A stretch of DNA of 64,000 nt from Symsagittifera roscoffensis (taxonomy: Eukaryota; Xenacoelomorpha; Acoela; Convolutidae), in contig NC_087070.1 of NCBI RefSeq assembly GCF_963678635.1, positions 23,932,933-23,996,932 on the forward strand, written 5' to 3'. How positions within the stretch are numbered: position 1 is the stretch's first letter; each line of letters starts with the position of its first letter. A model generated the notes under the pieces. It saw only the letters and a program-made list of their open reading frames with translations. It ran no database searches and was not told the origin of the DNA. Both the position numbers and the translations under genes were made by a program. This document shows, piece after piece, positions 23,114 to 33,045 of this stretch.

Positions 23114-23499
23114 TTACTGAGTTTTACACTTATCAATAAATATAAAAACCCCCAAAATTTGGAACAGTTTTATGAATTCATTTAAAATAAAGTTGGTATA
23201 GGCAACTTGTTTCACTGCTTCATTTTCTTTTGCAGGGAAGAGTCGAATCAGAATGTAGGGAGGGTTGATGACATTGTACTTCTTGATTGTGACACGCACC
23301 CTCCTCAAGTTGTAAGTTGATATTTCATATACTCTATTACAGTTGACGAGCTCTTAGTCCATAGTTGATTATTCGCCAGATTTGGCTCTATGTATAGGTA
23401 CGATTCCAAAGTTCTCAGCATCGTGAATAACAGTGATTCGGATGTTTTTCCTTCTTTTTCATTCAGATAGACCAGTTGGGATTTTTGAAAGTGTCCCAA
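23114..23499 (-). CDS. Pair of conserved frames of module M, left copy (unrecognised)
   Basis: Two adjoining minus-strand frames, 23305-23499 (words FTMLRTLESY, IEPNLANNQLW) and 23114-23308 (64 residues; IRLFPAKENEAVKQVAY), overlap by four bases. The second has no ATG and is probably read from an upstream segment. Compared with the right-arm copy (35303-35497), 57 of its 64 residues are identical although surrounding DNA is clearly more diverged, suggesting that the frame was or is selected. I do not recognise the family. They could be neighbouring exons of one gene driven by the HSE-containing region at 25438-25630. Confidence 0.45.
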
Positions 23500-23769
23500 A
23501 CTTTTAATTTTTTTAATAGTTGAAAGCAGGGTTCAACCTAAATTTTCCTCTTGTAGGAAATTAAAATCAAACAAATCGCCCTAATCTTGTTTGATTTTTT
23601 AGGAATTCAATGTAATTGGGACTAGTGCATTTTCTTGAGTACATTTTTGTACAGCAAACTGAACCGATGAAGATAAATGAGAGAAATGATTTCGAAATTA
23701 AAAGAAAAAGTAAGTAAATAGTTGACTAATCACGATTTCCATAAGTGGAATTACGACCAAATATGGAAT

Positions 23770-24390
23770 GTCTTGTATGAAGTTTTTATATATCGAAGCT
23801 GCGTAGGCGTTACTTTACTATATAAATCCTCAGTTCTCTGCAAAAATCATTGTTCCAGATGGCTGCTGCTATGTGTCAAGTTCTCCTTTTTTTTAGATTA
23901 ATGTAGAAAAATCGCTACTTATTCCAATTTCAGTGATTTTTAAAAGAAATATATAGTAAACCATGATTATTGTGTCTCTACCCACAACTCTTTTCGTTTT
24001 TTGGAGAATTGTAAGTTCCATTTTATTTTAATAGGAACATCTTTTCGCCAAATTCTGCAGAGTTTAGGTAAATATAGTTACATATCAAGAAATTCACTGT
24101 CTTTATACTTAGCTCAAAAAAACTATTCAATCAAGCGTTGCAAAATGAATTACAATGGAAAGGAGCCAAAAAGATGCCTAGTTCTGCACAGAAACGACTA
24201 ATTCGGAAAATTTTTGAGAGACATTATTTATGTTCTAACCAGAAACTGTCTTTCACACAAACTCTTGATTCAGCGTTTCTGGACAGAAATTGAAAAGTTC
24301 AAAACTCAAAACCTGAATTTGATTTGTTCAAGATTATTGATTGCTTTATTGATTGTCATGGTTCTGTGCATAAGGATTATGTGAGCTTTT
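23770..24390 (+). pseudogene. Possible class A GPCR C-terminal region (FMRFamide-receptor-like), left copy
   Basis: Plus strand, opposite to the other frames of module M. The block NCKFHFILIGTSFRQILQSLG (around 24005-24075) resembles the end of transmembrane helix 7 and helix 8 in rhodopsin-family peptide receptors (NCsfNFilYcl-GtsFRqiL pattern). A downstream block RFWTEIEKFKTQN and LLIALLIVMV is conserved in the right arm (34252-34494, minus). Upstream words CKNHC and WLLLCV are also shared. Stops interrupt the region. The receptor reading rests on one motif and could be coincidence; conservation in three copies supports past coding. Confidence 0.3.
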
Positions 24391-24426
24391 TGATAAAATA
24401 ATCAATTGTCTTCAAATGTGCTCTTA

Positions 24427-24900
24427 TCAGTTTAAATTGATAAATCTTTTAAAACTTAGCTTCGGTTCAAAAGCACTTAGTTCAAGTGAAAAGAGAAACC
24501 AATTTACAAACCAATAGAGATATTTAATATATGTGTAAGAAGACATAACGAAATTTATTTGAAACCAAATCAGAGTTAATTTTGAGTCCCTTGTCACTAT
24601 CTTCTTCATGTTCTTGGTTTCAATGGCTTCAGTTTTTCGCCAATCATGCAGAGAAGCTCTTAAAGTATTGAAACACTTCTTCGGCTCTCTGTAGAAGATG
24701 TCATTTTAAACAATTTCTTCCAAAATGGTCAAATGGTTAAGTGTTTTTTTTAGGCAAGTGAAAATTGTGTCCATATTCCAGATCCACGAATTCATAGAAA
24801 TACTTTTCATTTGAATTAAATGAAAAACATTACTTTTTTCTCGTAGATGACTTAGACACAGCGATTTTATTTCAAATTTTTCTCATTCTTTTCCTCTCAA
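24427..24900 (-). pseudogene. Conserved membrane-like frame of module M, left copy
   Basis: Contains SLHDWRKTEAIETKNMKK (near 24610-24665) and, at 24427-24609, the hydrophobic stretch YLYWFVNWFLFSLELSAF followed by EPKLSFKRF. The right-arm counterpart is the 145-residue frame at 33756-34193. The aromatic-rich stretch could be one transmembrane helix. Family not recognised; this copy is more broken than the right one. Confidence 0.4.
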
Positions 24901-24992
24901 AATCTCTCCATTATGAAACATTTATGTTAATTTGCTCATTCGACTGTGTGATTTTATTAAACTTGAAAATCTTGACCCTTTTGGTACTAATT

Positions 24993-25217
24993 TCAAACTG
25001 ATGCAGTAACTTGTCTGCTCGTTCTATTATGATTGGCTTCACCTTTTGGGATATATTTCCGTTTCTTCTGAAAGATTTCCTCAAACTGGTGGATTGAACT
25101 GAACTCTGGTAGATCCAAATAAAATAGTTTTTTTTTCTTTTCAGCAGTTTTTATTACCAGCTTAGAGTAGGTATTTAATACCTTCTCTAGAAAATGGAGA
25201 AAAACATCTGAATTCAT
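24993..25217 (-). CDS. Conserved first frame of module M, left copy (74 residues)
   Basis: Reads MNSDVFLHFLEKVLN..., with a lysine run (TAEKKKKLFYLDLPEFSSI) and a basic C-terminus. The right arm at about 33465-33600 has the same order of words (SDVF, FLEK, TAEKKKK) but broken. It lies just downstream of the HSE-CCAAT-TATA region at 25438-25630 and could be the first coding exon of the module. Not recognised. Confidence 0.35.
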   Translation of the reverse strand: MNSDVFLHFLEKVLNTYSKLVIKTAEKKKKLFYLDLPEFSSIHQFEEIFQKKRKYIPKGEANHNRTSRQVTASV

Positions 25218-25437
25218 TCAAAAATTAATCAACACTTCTATCATTTTGATTGAATAAAGAAAAATTTGTTTCCTCAATTTGGTTGATTTTTTTTATTTTT
25301 GAGAGGTTTTGCAAAATGAGATTTCTTGTTGATCTGAATCATTTTTAGTTTTTTTTAATGGAGAGTTAAAAATTACTCCTTCTATTCGCGACCTTGATTG
25401 ATCAGATTTTGTTCAGATCTAGAAAAATACAGTAAAA

Positions 25438-25630
25438 CATATAAAAATGACAAAATTGTTCATCAATCTCATCACCTCTGTGTTTCTTCGGGAATTGTGA
25501 TTGGTTATATTTTTAATGGAGTTTTCTAGAATTCAGAAAATTTTGAAAATTCTAAAACGAAAGGTATAAGGTCTTTTTAAAAAATTCTAGGAGTTATTAT
25601 GTTGATTATAACATTCAGAAACTTCTAGAA
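25438..25630 (-). promoter_or_regulatory. HSE, CCAAT and TATA-like promoter region of module M, left copy
   Basis: On the minus strand in 5'-3' order: a perfect three-unit heat-shock element pattern GAAnnTTCnnGAA (25618-25630), a CCAAT box (ATTGG at 25500-25504) and a TATA-like TTTTTATATG (25438-25447). The right arm has the same order and spacing at 33046-33238. This is the layout of hsp70-type promoters in animals. Function is inferred from motif order and conservation. Confidence 0.5.
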
Positions 25631-26340
25631 GTTAATGGGTAAAGACGTAAGTTTCTCTTTTGGAAGTATTCTCTATTTTTCAGTGTTCTATTAAGTTTAA
25701 TGTGTAATGATGTCATTTTGTAGATTGATTTTTTTATTGCCTGAATATTTTACAAAACATCTTTTCAGCAGGGTCGAGAATCAAGTCAGACTCTCTGATC
25801 AGCTTTTTCAAGTGATTTTTATATTGATATTTGAATAGTTGTTAAGAGAACTTTGTTTCTTTTTATTCCAGTCTAAACACTTTCTAACATAAAAATCTAT
25901 AAAGTTTTTGAGAAGTGCGCACAAAACCTCTTAAAAAGTGATGCAAGATGTATAATTTGAGTTGATATTCTTGACAAGTACGCAAATTTTAAGTTTATCA
26001 AAAGTTTGAGAAAACATCTTTAATCGTTTTGAAAAAAAATATATGTTTTTTCGTTATTTCCGAAAACTATGCAAAAATCCAATCTTATTTTTCAAAGGGA
26101 AATAAAAACTCAAAAAATTAGTGTAGAAATAACATGTTGACAAATGTTAAGAAAATTTCTATATTGTTGACTTGGACCGTTATTCTCTATGTTATTACAA
26201 TGGTTTTCTGTTGTTTTTGATCAGTACACATGCAAAAATCAGTTTTCTACTCATTTGAGTGTTGAACACAAGTTCATGAACTAAAATTTTTAACAATACA
26301 AGAAAAACTAATGATTTTTTTGACAGGATGATAAAAATTT

Positions 26341-26770
26341 TTGACTGTTTTCTACAAAATGCGAAAAAACTTTTCAGTTTTTTGTGACAAGATGTGTGCC
26401 ATTCTGCCCGATCGACACAGCCGAAACATCCGACGAGCAAGAAAAAGAACATTAGCGTTGTTAATCACGAACTCGTTACGAAAAGGAGGGTCAGAAGGTT
26501 CTAGAAAATTTTTATTTAAAACAGGATTTGCAGCGGAACATTTCTAAGAAAAAGAGAAAACGTCAATATTTGGCAGAAAATCAGTAGAAAACAAACAACC
26601 GCAGATATAGAACGAAAATTGATCGATAGAAAAACACAAGAACAACGAGACGTCTTATCGTGGTTGCAAGGTACGACAAGACACTTAGTAGAAAGAGATC
26701 CTATGAAAGGAGACTTCAGTGGAACGTCCGGAGTGGAACAGTATCCTCCCTTGCCACGAAATTAACGAGT
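26341..26770 (+). CDS. Central basic-protein frames, unit A copy (unrecognised)
   Basis: Frame 26341-26547 contains DRHSRNIRRARKRTLALL and NSLRKGGSEGSRKFLFKTGF. A second frame carrying DVLSWLQGTTRHLVE and YPPLPRN ends near 26764. The two lie in different frames, as in units B and C, so they would need splicing or may be separate. Strongly basic Arg/Lys composition suggests nucleic-acid binding, but no family is recognised. Probably the diverged member of the set in B and C. Confidence 0.4.
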
Positions 26771-27173
26771 CAACGACTTTGTTTCCAAGCACGGAATTGG
26801 AAGCCGGCGCCCGTAGACTGATATACGCTGAGAAACTGTAAAAAACTGACTTTTAAGCTGCTTGAATGCCCTGAACGATTGAATTAAATCCAGTAAAGTT
26901 TGTTATCTTAGAGCATGGGTAGCTAGAAAGAGGAAAGGGTCAACCCATCTCCGATTGGTTTAGTATTTAATTGTCAGTAAAAACAGAGTAAAATAGGATA
27001 TTCGAGCCGTGTTTTTAATGGTAATCTTGTAGTCTGGGGATCTGAGACCCAGCTAAGTGGTTGTCGTCGCATGTAAACAAAGCTGATCAAAAGTCGTTTG
27101 ACTGATGGCATAAAAAAGGTAACTTTTCAGTTAGGCCTGAACCACCAACCTTTCGGTTTACTATGGCGCTCTT

Positions 27174-27553
27174 GGGTCGGCTGTTAGGGGCATACGACCA
27201 CCATGATCAGCAAACGATTCAGCGACGAACCCTCCGCTGCGGGCGTATGCCCAAGTTAGAGGCCTTAATTCTTTTTTTTTTGTACTAGGCGGAAGCTACC
27301 GACCCTCCGATTGCTTCTATTTAGCTTTTTAACTTAGTTAAGACCAAAAACTCCCTGGACCGGAAGGTTAGGTGGGAAGTCGCAAGCTCGCTCATCCCTA
27401 GGTTCTGGGACTAAAAACAATTAAACAGAAAGCGTAAAACCAAATAAAAGTATTGTATGACTAAGAAAAAACCAAAAACAAAATTACTTGCGGAGGGTTC
27501 GTCGTTGAATCGTTTGCTGATCATGATGGTCTTATGCCCTTAACAGCCCAACC
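27174..27553. repeat. Foldback structure with 64-bp inverted arms, unit A/B junction
   Basis: The segment 27174-27237 (GGGTCGGCTGTTAGGGG ... GAACCCTCCGC) recurs as its reverse complement at 27490-27553 with only a few mismatches, leaving about 250 bp between. Inside the left arm a nested GGGCATACG / CGTATGCCC stem also exists. It could extrude a cruciform or be a small foldback element. GC content is far above the surroundings. Confidence 0.85.
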
Positions 27554-27966
27554 AGGACAAAACCTCTCAAAAAGTGATGCAAGATGTAAACTTTGAGTTG
27601 ATATTCTTGACAAGTACGCAAGTTTTAAGTTTGTCACAAGTTTGAGAAAACATCTTTAATCGTTTTGAAAAAAATATATATGTTTTTTCGTTATTTCGGA
27701 AAACTATGCAAAATTCCAATCTTATTTTTCAAAGGGAAATTTAAAAAACTCAAAAAATTAGTGTAGAAATAACATGTTGACAAATGTTAAGAAAATTTCT
27801 ATATTGTTGACTTGGACCGTTATTCTCTATGTTTTTACAATGGTTTTCTGTTTTTTTTTGATCAGTAGACATGCAAAAATGAGTTTTCTACTCATTTGAG
27901 TGTTGAACACAAATTCATGAACTGAAATTTTTTTAACAATACAAGAAAAACTAATGATGTGACAAG

Positions 27967-28170
27967 ATGTGTGCCATTCTGCCCGATCGACACAGCCGAA
28001 ACCTCCGACGAGCAAGAAAAAGAACATTAGCGTTGTTAATCACGAACTCGTTACGAAAAGGAGGGTCAGAAGGTTCTAGAAAATTTTTATTTAAAACAGG
28101 ATTTGAAGAAAAAGAGAAAACGTCAATATTTGGCAGAAAATCAGTAGAAAACACACAACCGCAGATATAG
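27967..28170 (+). CDS. Central basic-protein frame, unit B copy (67 residues, unrecognised)
   Basis: Begins MCAILPDRHSRNLRRARKRT, followed by LALLITNSLRKGGSEGSRKF and FKTGFEEKEKTS. It is basic in its first half, with no signal peptide or clear domain. It recurs at 26393 (A), 30035 (C) and inverted at 32087-32290. Downstream, in another frame, follows the WLQGTTRHLVE segment. Unknown family; nucleic-acid binding is only a guess from composition. The long open frame on the opposite strand (27951-28205) is treated as a shadow. Confidence 0.4.
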   Translation: MCAILPDRHSRNLRRARKRTLALLITNSLRKGGSEGSRKFLFKTGFEEKEKTSIFGRKSVENTQPQI

Positions 28171-28639
28171 AACGAAAATTGATCGATAGAAAAACACAAG
28201 AACAACGAGACGTCTTATCGTGGTTGCAAGGTACGACAAGACACTTAGTAGAATGAGATATCATGAAAGAAGACTTCAGTGGAACATCCGAAGTGGAACA
28301 AAACCCTCCCTTGCCACAAAATTAAGGAGTCAACGACGTTGTTTCCAAGCACGGAATTGGAGACCGGTGCCCGGATAATGATATGCTCAGAAACTGTAAT
28401 AAACTGACTTTGTAGCTGCTTTAATGCCGTGAACGATTGAATTAATTCCAGTATTGTTTGTTATTTTAGAGCATGAGTAGCTAGAAAGAGGAAAGGGTCA
28501 ACCCATCTCCAATGGATATATTATATAATTGTCAGTAAAACCATACTAAAATAGGACTTTTCAGCTGTGTTTTCAATGGTAACCATGTAATCTGAGGATC
28601 TGAGACCCAGCTATGTGGTTGTCTTCGCATGTAAACGAA

Positions 28640-28913
28640 AGCTGAAAATCAGTAGAAAACACACAACCGCAGATATAGAACGAAAATTGATCGATAGAAA
28701 AACACAAGAACAAGGAGACGTCTTATCGTGGTTGCAAGGTACGACAAGACACTTAGTAGAAAGAGATCTCATGAAAGGAGACTTCAGTGGAACGTCCGGA
28801 GTGGAACAGTACCCTCCCTTGCCACGAAATTAAGGAATCAACGACTTTGTTTCCAAGCACGGAATTGGAAGCCGGTGCCCGTAGACTAATATACGCTGAG
28901 AAACTGTAATAAA
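28640..28913 (+). CDS. Probable 3'-terminal exon with poly(A) signal, unit B (unrecognised)
   Basis: The frame reads KISRKHTTADIERKLIDRK, then DVLSWLQGTTRHLVERDLMK and ends GVEQYPPLPRN at 28833. The poly(A) signal AATAAA follows at 28908-28913, about 75 bp after the stop. No ATG starts the frame, and the preceding AG (end of GAAAATCAG or of CACAACCGCAG) could be an acceptor. The earlier tandem copy (28140-28330) is interrupted by a stop but keeps AATAAA near 28398. Not recognised. Confidence 0.45.
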
Positions 28914-29241
28914 CTGACTTTTAAGCTGTTTGAATGCCCTGAACGATTGAATTAAATCCAGTAAAATTTGTTATCTTAGAGCATGGGTAGCTAGAAAGAG
29001 GAAAGGGTCAACCCATCTCCGATTGGTTTAGTATTTAATTGTCATTAAACACAGAGTAAAATAGGATATTCGAGCCGTGTTTTTAATGGTAATCTTGTAG
29101 TCTGGGGATCTGAGACCCAGCTAAGTGGTTGTCGTCGCATGTAAACAAAGCTGATCAAAAGTCGTTTGACTGATGGCATAAAAAAGGTAACTTTTCAGTT
29201 AGGCCTGAACCACCAACCTTTCGGTTTACTATGGCGCTCTT

Positions 29242-29621
29242 GGGTCGGCTGTTAGGGGCATACGACCACCATGATCAGCAAACGATTCAGCGACGAACCC
29301 TCCGCTGCGGGCGTATGCCCAAGTTAGAGGCCTTAATTCTTTTTTTTTTGTACTAGGCGGAAGCTACCGACCCTCCGATTGCTTCTATTTAGCTTTTTAA
29401 CTTAGTTAAGACCAAAAACTCCCTGGACCGGAAGGTTAGGTGGGAAGTCGCAAGCTCGCTCATCCCTAGGTTCTGGGACTAAAAACAATTAAACAGAAAG
29501 CGTAAAACCAAATAAAAGTATTGTATGACTAAGAAAAAACCAAAAACAAAATTACTTGCGGAGGGTTCGTCGTTGAATCGTTTGCTGATCATGATGGTCT
29601 TATGCCCTTAACAGCCCAACC
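29242..29621. repeat. Foldback structure, unit B/C junction
   Basis: Exact counterpart of 27174-27553 at +2,068 bp. The right half-palindrome past the gap starts (31397) within the equivalent of the left inverted arm, so the unsequenced centre of the window probably contains this structure. Confidence 0.85.
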
Positions 29622-30034
29622 AGGACAAAACCTCTCAAAAAGTGATGCAAGATGTAAACTTTGAGTTGATATTCTTGACAAGTACGCAAGTTTTAAGTTT
29701 GTCACAAGTTTGAGAAAACATCTTTAATCGTTTTGAAAAAAATATATATGTTTTTTCGTTATTTCGGAAAACTATGCAAAATTCCAATCTTATTTTTCAA
29801 AGGGAAATTTAAAAAACTCAAAAAATTAGTGTAGAAATAACATGTTGACAAATGTTAAGAAAATTTCTATATTGTTGACTTGGACCGTTATTCTCTATGT
29901 TTTTACAATGGTTTTCTGTTTTTTTTTGATCAGTAGACATGCAAAAATGAGTTTTCTACTCATTTGAGTGTTGAACACAAATTCATGAACTGAAATTTTT
30001 TTAACAATACAAGAAAAACTAATGATGTGACAAG

Positions 30035-30238
30035 ATGTGTGCCATTCTGCCCGATCGACACAGCCGAAACCTCCGACGAGCAAGAAAAAGAACATTAGCG
30101 TTGTTAATCACGAACTCGTTACGAAAAGGAGGGTCAGAAGGTTCTAGAAAATTTTTATTTAAAACAGGATTTGAAGAAAAAGAGAAAACGTCAATATTTG
30201 GCAGAAAATCAGTAGAAAACACACAACCGCAGATATAG
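30035..30238 (+). CDS. Central basic-protein frame, unit C copy (unrecognised)
   Basis: Translation identical to 27967-28170, as expected from the near-identical tandem unit. Same reservations. Confidence 0.4.
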   Translation: MCAILPDRHSRNLRRARKRTLALLITNSLRKGGSEGSRKFLFKTGFEEKEKTSIFGRKSVENTQPQI

Positions 30239-30707
30239 AACGAAAATTGATCGATAGAAAAACACAAGAACAACGAGACGTCTTATCGTGGTTGCAAGGT
30301 ACGACAAGACACTTAGTAGAATGAGATATCATGAAAGAAGACTTCAGTGGAACATCCGAAGTGGAACAAAACCCTCCCTTGCCACAAAATTAAGGAGTCA
30401 ACGACGTTGTTTCCAAGCACGGAATTGGAGACCGGTGCCCGGATAATGATATGCTCAGAAACTGTAATAAACTGACTTTGTAGCTGCTTTAATGCCGTGA
30501 ACGATTGAATTAATTCCAGTATTGTTTGTTATTTTAGAGCATGAGTAGCTAGAAAGAGGAAAGGGTCAACCCATCTCCAATGGATATATTATATAATTGT
30601 CAGTAAAACCATACTAAAATAGGACTTTTCAGCTGTGTTTTCAATGGTAACCATGTAATCTGAGGATCTGAGACCCAGCTATGTGGTTGTCTTCGCATGT
30701 AAACGAA

Positions 30708-30981
30708 AGCTGAAAATCAGTAGAAAACACACAACCGCAGATATAGAACGAAAATTGATCGATAGAAAAACACAAGAACAAGGAGACGTCTTATCGTGGT
30801 TGCAAGGTACGACAAGACACTTAGTAGAAAGAGATCTCATGAAAGGAGACTTCAGTGGAACGTCCGGAGTGGAACAGTACCCTCCCTTGCCACGAAATTA
30901 AGGAATCAACGACTTTGTTTCCAAGCACGGAATTGGAAGCCGGTGCCCGTAGACTAATATACGCTGAGAAACTGTAATAAA
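30708..30981 (+). CDS. Probable 3'-terminal exon with poly(A) signal, unit C
   Basis: Copy of 28640-28913: the frame ends YPPLPRN at 30901 and AATAAA is at 30976-30981. Confidence 0.45.
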
Positions 30982-31196
30982 CTGACTTTTAAGCTGTTTG
31001 AATGCCCTGAACGATTGAATTAAATCCAGTAAAATTTGTTATCTTAGAGCATGGGTAGCTAGAAAGAGGAAAGGGTCAACCCATCTCCGATTGGTTTAGT
31101 ATTTAATTGTCATTAAACACAGAGTAAAATAGGATATTCGAGCCGTGTTTTTAATGGTAATCTTGTAGTCTGGGGATCTGAGACCCAGCTAAGTGG

Positions 31197-31396
31197 NNNN
31201 NNNNNNNNNNNNNNNNNNNNNNNNNNNNNNNNNNNNNNNNNNNNNNNNNNNNNNNNNNNNNNNNNNNNNNNNNNNNNNNNNNNNNNNNNNNNNNNNNNNN
31301 NNNNNNNNNNNNNNNNNNNNNNNNNNNNNNNNNNNNNNNNNNNNNNNNNNNNNNNNNNNNNNNNNNNNNNNNNNNNNNNNNNNNNNNNNNNNNNNN
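31197..31396. other. Assembly gap (200 N)
   Basis: Exactly 200 N, as is the gap at 61375, so the length is a placeholder. It coincides with the end of a tandem period and with the centre of the palindrome, both typical causes of assembly collapse. Confidence 0.95.
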
Positions 31397-32757
31397 CCCA
31401 CCCAGGGGCGCCATAAAAACGTCTATAAACATTCGCCCAAATACAACATAGTGACGGAGCGTAGAAAAATCACCTAATGACGACCTGCCGGCGTCAGTTA
31501 CCAAAATTTTACTCGTTTTTCACCGTCTAGACCTAGTCAGTTGACTTTCTGGTCTGCTTAGGGCTCAGTGAAAAGTTACCTTTTTTATGCCATCAGTCAA
31601 ACGACTTTTAATCAGCTTTCGTTTACATGCGAAGACAACCACATAGCTGGGTCTCAGATCCTCAGATTACATGGTTACCATTGAAAACACAGCTGAAAAG
31701 TCCTATTTTAGTATGGTTTTACTGACAATTATATAATATATCCATTGGAGATGGGTTGACCCTTTCCTCTTTCTAGCTACTCATGCTCTAAAATAACAAA
31801 CAATACTGGAATTAATTCAATCGTTCACGGCATTAAAGCAGCTACAAAGTCAGTTTATTACAGTTTCTGAGCATATCATTATCCGGGCACCGGTCTCCAA
31901 TTCCGTGCTTGGAAACAACGTCGTTGACTCCTTAATTTTGTGGCAAGGGAGGGTTTTGTTCCACTTCGGATGTTCCACTGAAGTCTTCTTTCATGATATC
32001 TCATTCTACTAAGTGTCTTGTCGTACCTTGCAACCACGATAAGACGTCTCGTTTTTCTTGTGTTTTTCTATCAATCAAGTTTCGTTCTATATCTGCGGTT
32101 GTGTGTTTTCTACTGATTTTCTGCCAAATATTGACGTTTTCTTTTTTTCTTCAAATCCTGTTTTAAATAAAAATTTTCTAGAACCTTCTGACCCTCCTTT
32201 TCGTAACGAGTTCGTGATTAACAACGCTAATGTTCTTTTTCTTGCTCGTCGGAGGTTTCGGCTGTGTCGATCCGGCGGAATGACGTACATCTTGTCAAAA
32301 CAAAATTGAAACCTTTTTCGCCTTTTGTAGAAAACAGTCAAAAACTTCTATAATTTTGTCAAAAAAATCATTAGTTTTTCTCGTAGTGTTTTTGTTTCTA
32401 AATCATGAATTTGTGTTCAAAACTCAAAAAAGTACAAAACTGGTTTTTGCATGTGTACTGATCAAAAACATCAGAAAACCATTGTACTAACATAGAGGAT
32501 AACGGACCAAGTCAACAATATAAAAATTTTCTTCGCATTTGTCAACATGTTCTTTCTACTTTAGATTTTTCAGTTTTTCGAATTTCTATTTTAGAAATAA
32601 AGTTGGAACTTTGCATAATTTTTGGAAATACCACAAAAACCTGCATTTTACACAGTATAGATGTTTTTACAAACTTATGATAAACCTAAAATTTGCGTAC
32701 TTGTCAAGAATATCAACTCAAATTCTACATCTTGCAGCAATTTTTGAGAGGCTTTGT
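31397..32757 (-). repeat. Central unit, inverted copy
   Basis: Reverse complement of the central unit: 31590-31625 mirrors 27090-27135 (the GGCATAAAAAAGGTAACTTT block), 31620-31700 is identical to the reverse complement of 28560-28645, and 32087-32341 encodes on the minus strand the same DRHSRNLRRARKRT frame. It ends at GTGCACA near 32757, matching the start of unit A at 25921. The 31430-31560 part has no match in the left units that I could see. Confidence 0.85.
32087..32341 (-). CDS. Central basic-protein frame, inverted copy (unrecognised)
   Basis: Minus-strand frame of 84 residues containing PDRHSRNLRRARKRTLALL and SLRKGGSEGSRKFLF, ending ENTQPQI like the copies in B and C. Survival of the frame in both orientations supports coding. 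Family unknown. Confidence 0.4.
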   Translation of the reverse strand: MTVFYKRRKRFQFCFDKMYVIPPDRHSRNLRRARKRTLALLITNSLRKGGSEGSRKFLFKTGFEEKKKTSIFGRKSVENTQPQI

Positions 32758-33045
32758 GCACACCTGTCAAAAGTTTTATAGACTTTCATGTTAGAAAGTG
32801 TTTAGGCTGAAATAAAAAGAAACAAGGTTCTTTTAACAACTATTCAAAAATCAATAGAAAATCACTTGAAAAAAACTGATCCGAGAGTCTGACATGATTC
32901 TCGACCCTGCTGAAATGATGTTTTGTAAAATATTTAGGCAAAAAAAATCAACCTACAAAATGACGTCATTACACAATAAATTTCATAGAACACTGAAAGT
33001 TGTAGATTATTTCCAACAGAGAAACTTACGTCTTTACGCTTTAAC

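Larger units (their letters stand above)
22150..25700 (-). repeat. Module M, left-arm copy
   Basis: About 3.5 kb that recurs inverted at about 32900-36100. Matching landmarks: frame at 23114-23308 with 35303-35497, frame at 24001-24201 (plus) with about 34560-34620 (minus), frame at 24427-24609 with 34010-34193, and HSE at 25618 with 33046. An older copy in plus orientation lies at 51490-54030, with a further piece at 58440-59310. Confidence 0.85.
25921..27556 (+). repeat. Central tandem unit A
   Basis: First of three direct units starting at ACAAAACCTCT (25921, 27557, 29625). It is GC-richer than the arms from about 26390 on. Compared with B it lacks the internal duplication of the 3'-exon segment. 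The plus strand carries MCAILPDRHSRNIRRARKRT (about 26393) and the later RDVLSWLQGTTRHLVERDPMK segment. Confidence 0.85.
27557..29624 (+). repeat. Central tandem unit B (2,068 bp)
   Basis: Essentially identical to unit C at a shift of exactly 2,068 bp. It contains two tandem copies of the 3'-exon segment (about 28140-28400 and 28650-28913), the second preceded by a short duplicated junction near 28620-28650. Confidence 0.9.
29625..31196 (+). repeat. Central tandem unit C, cut by the assembly gap
   Basis: Copy of unit B to its position 29128 (AGCTAAGTGG), where the N run starts. Its last base before the gap is exactly 2,068 bp after the corresponding base of B. Confidence 0.9.

Noticed and set aside
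26195-26452. Minus-strand frames with FFFLLVGCFGCVDRAEW in the central units
   Set aside because: Shadow of the plus-strand basic frame; the hydrophobic start comes from T-rich complement.
27180-27260. 5S rRNA or tRNA-like gene in the GC-rich centre
   Set aside because: GGGCATACGACCACC recalls a 5S start, but internal promoter boxes and length are wrong and no tRNA B box is present.
27250-27262. CCCAAGTTAGAGG resembles the nematode SL1 spliced leader
   Set aside because: One base is missing, no GT donor follows (GCC instead), and the segment belongs to a foldback arm; a full SL RNA with Sm site is not visible.
31151-31504. Long frames running through the first N gap
   Set aside because: They consist mostly of unknown residues; a 200-N placeholder does not preserve reading frame.
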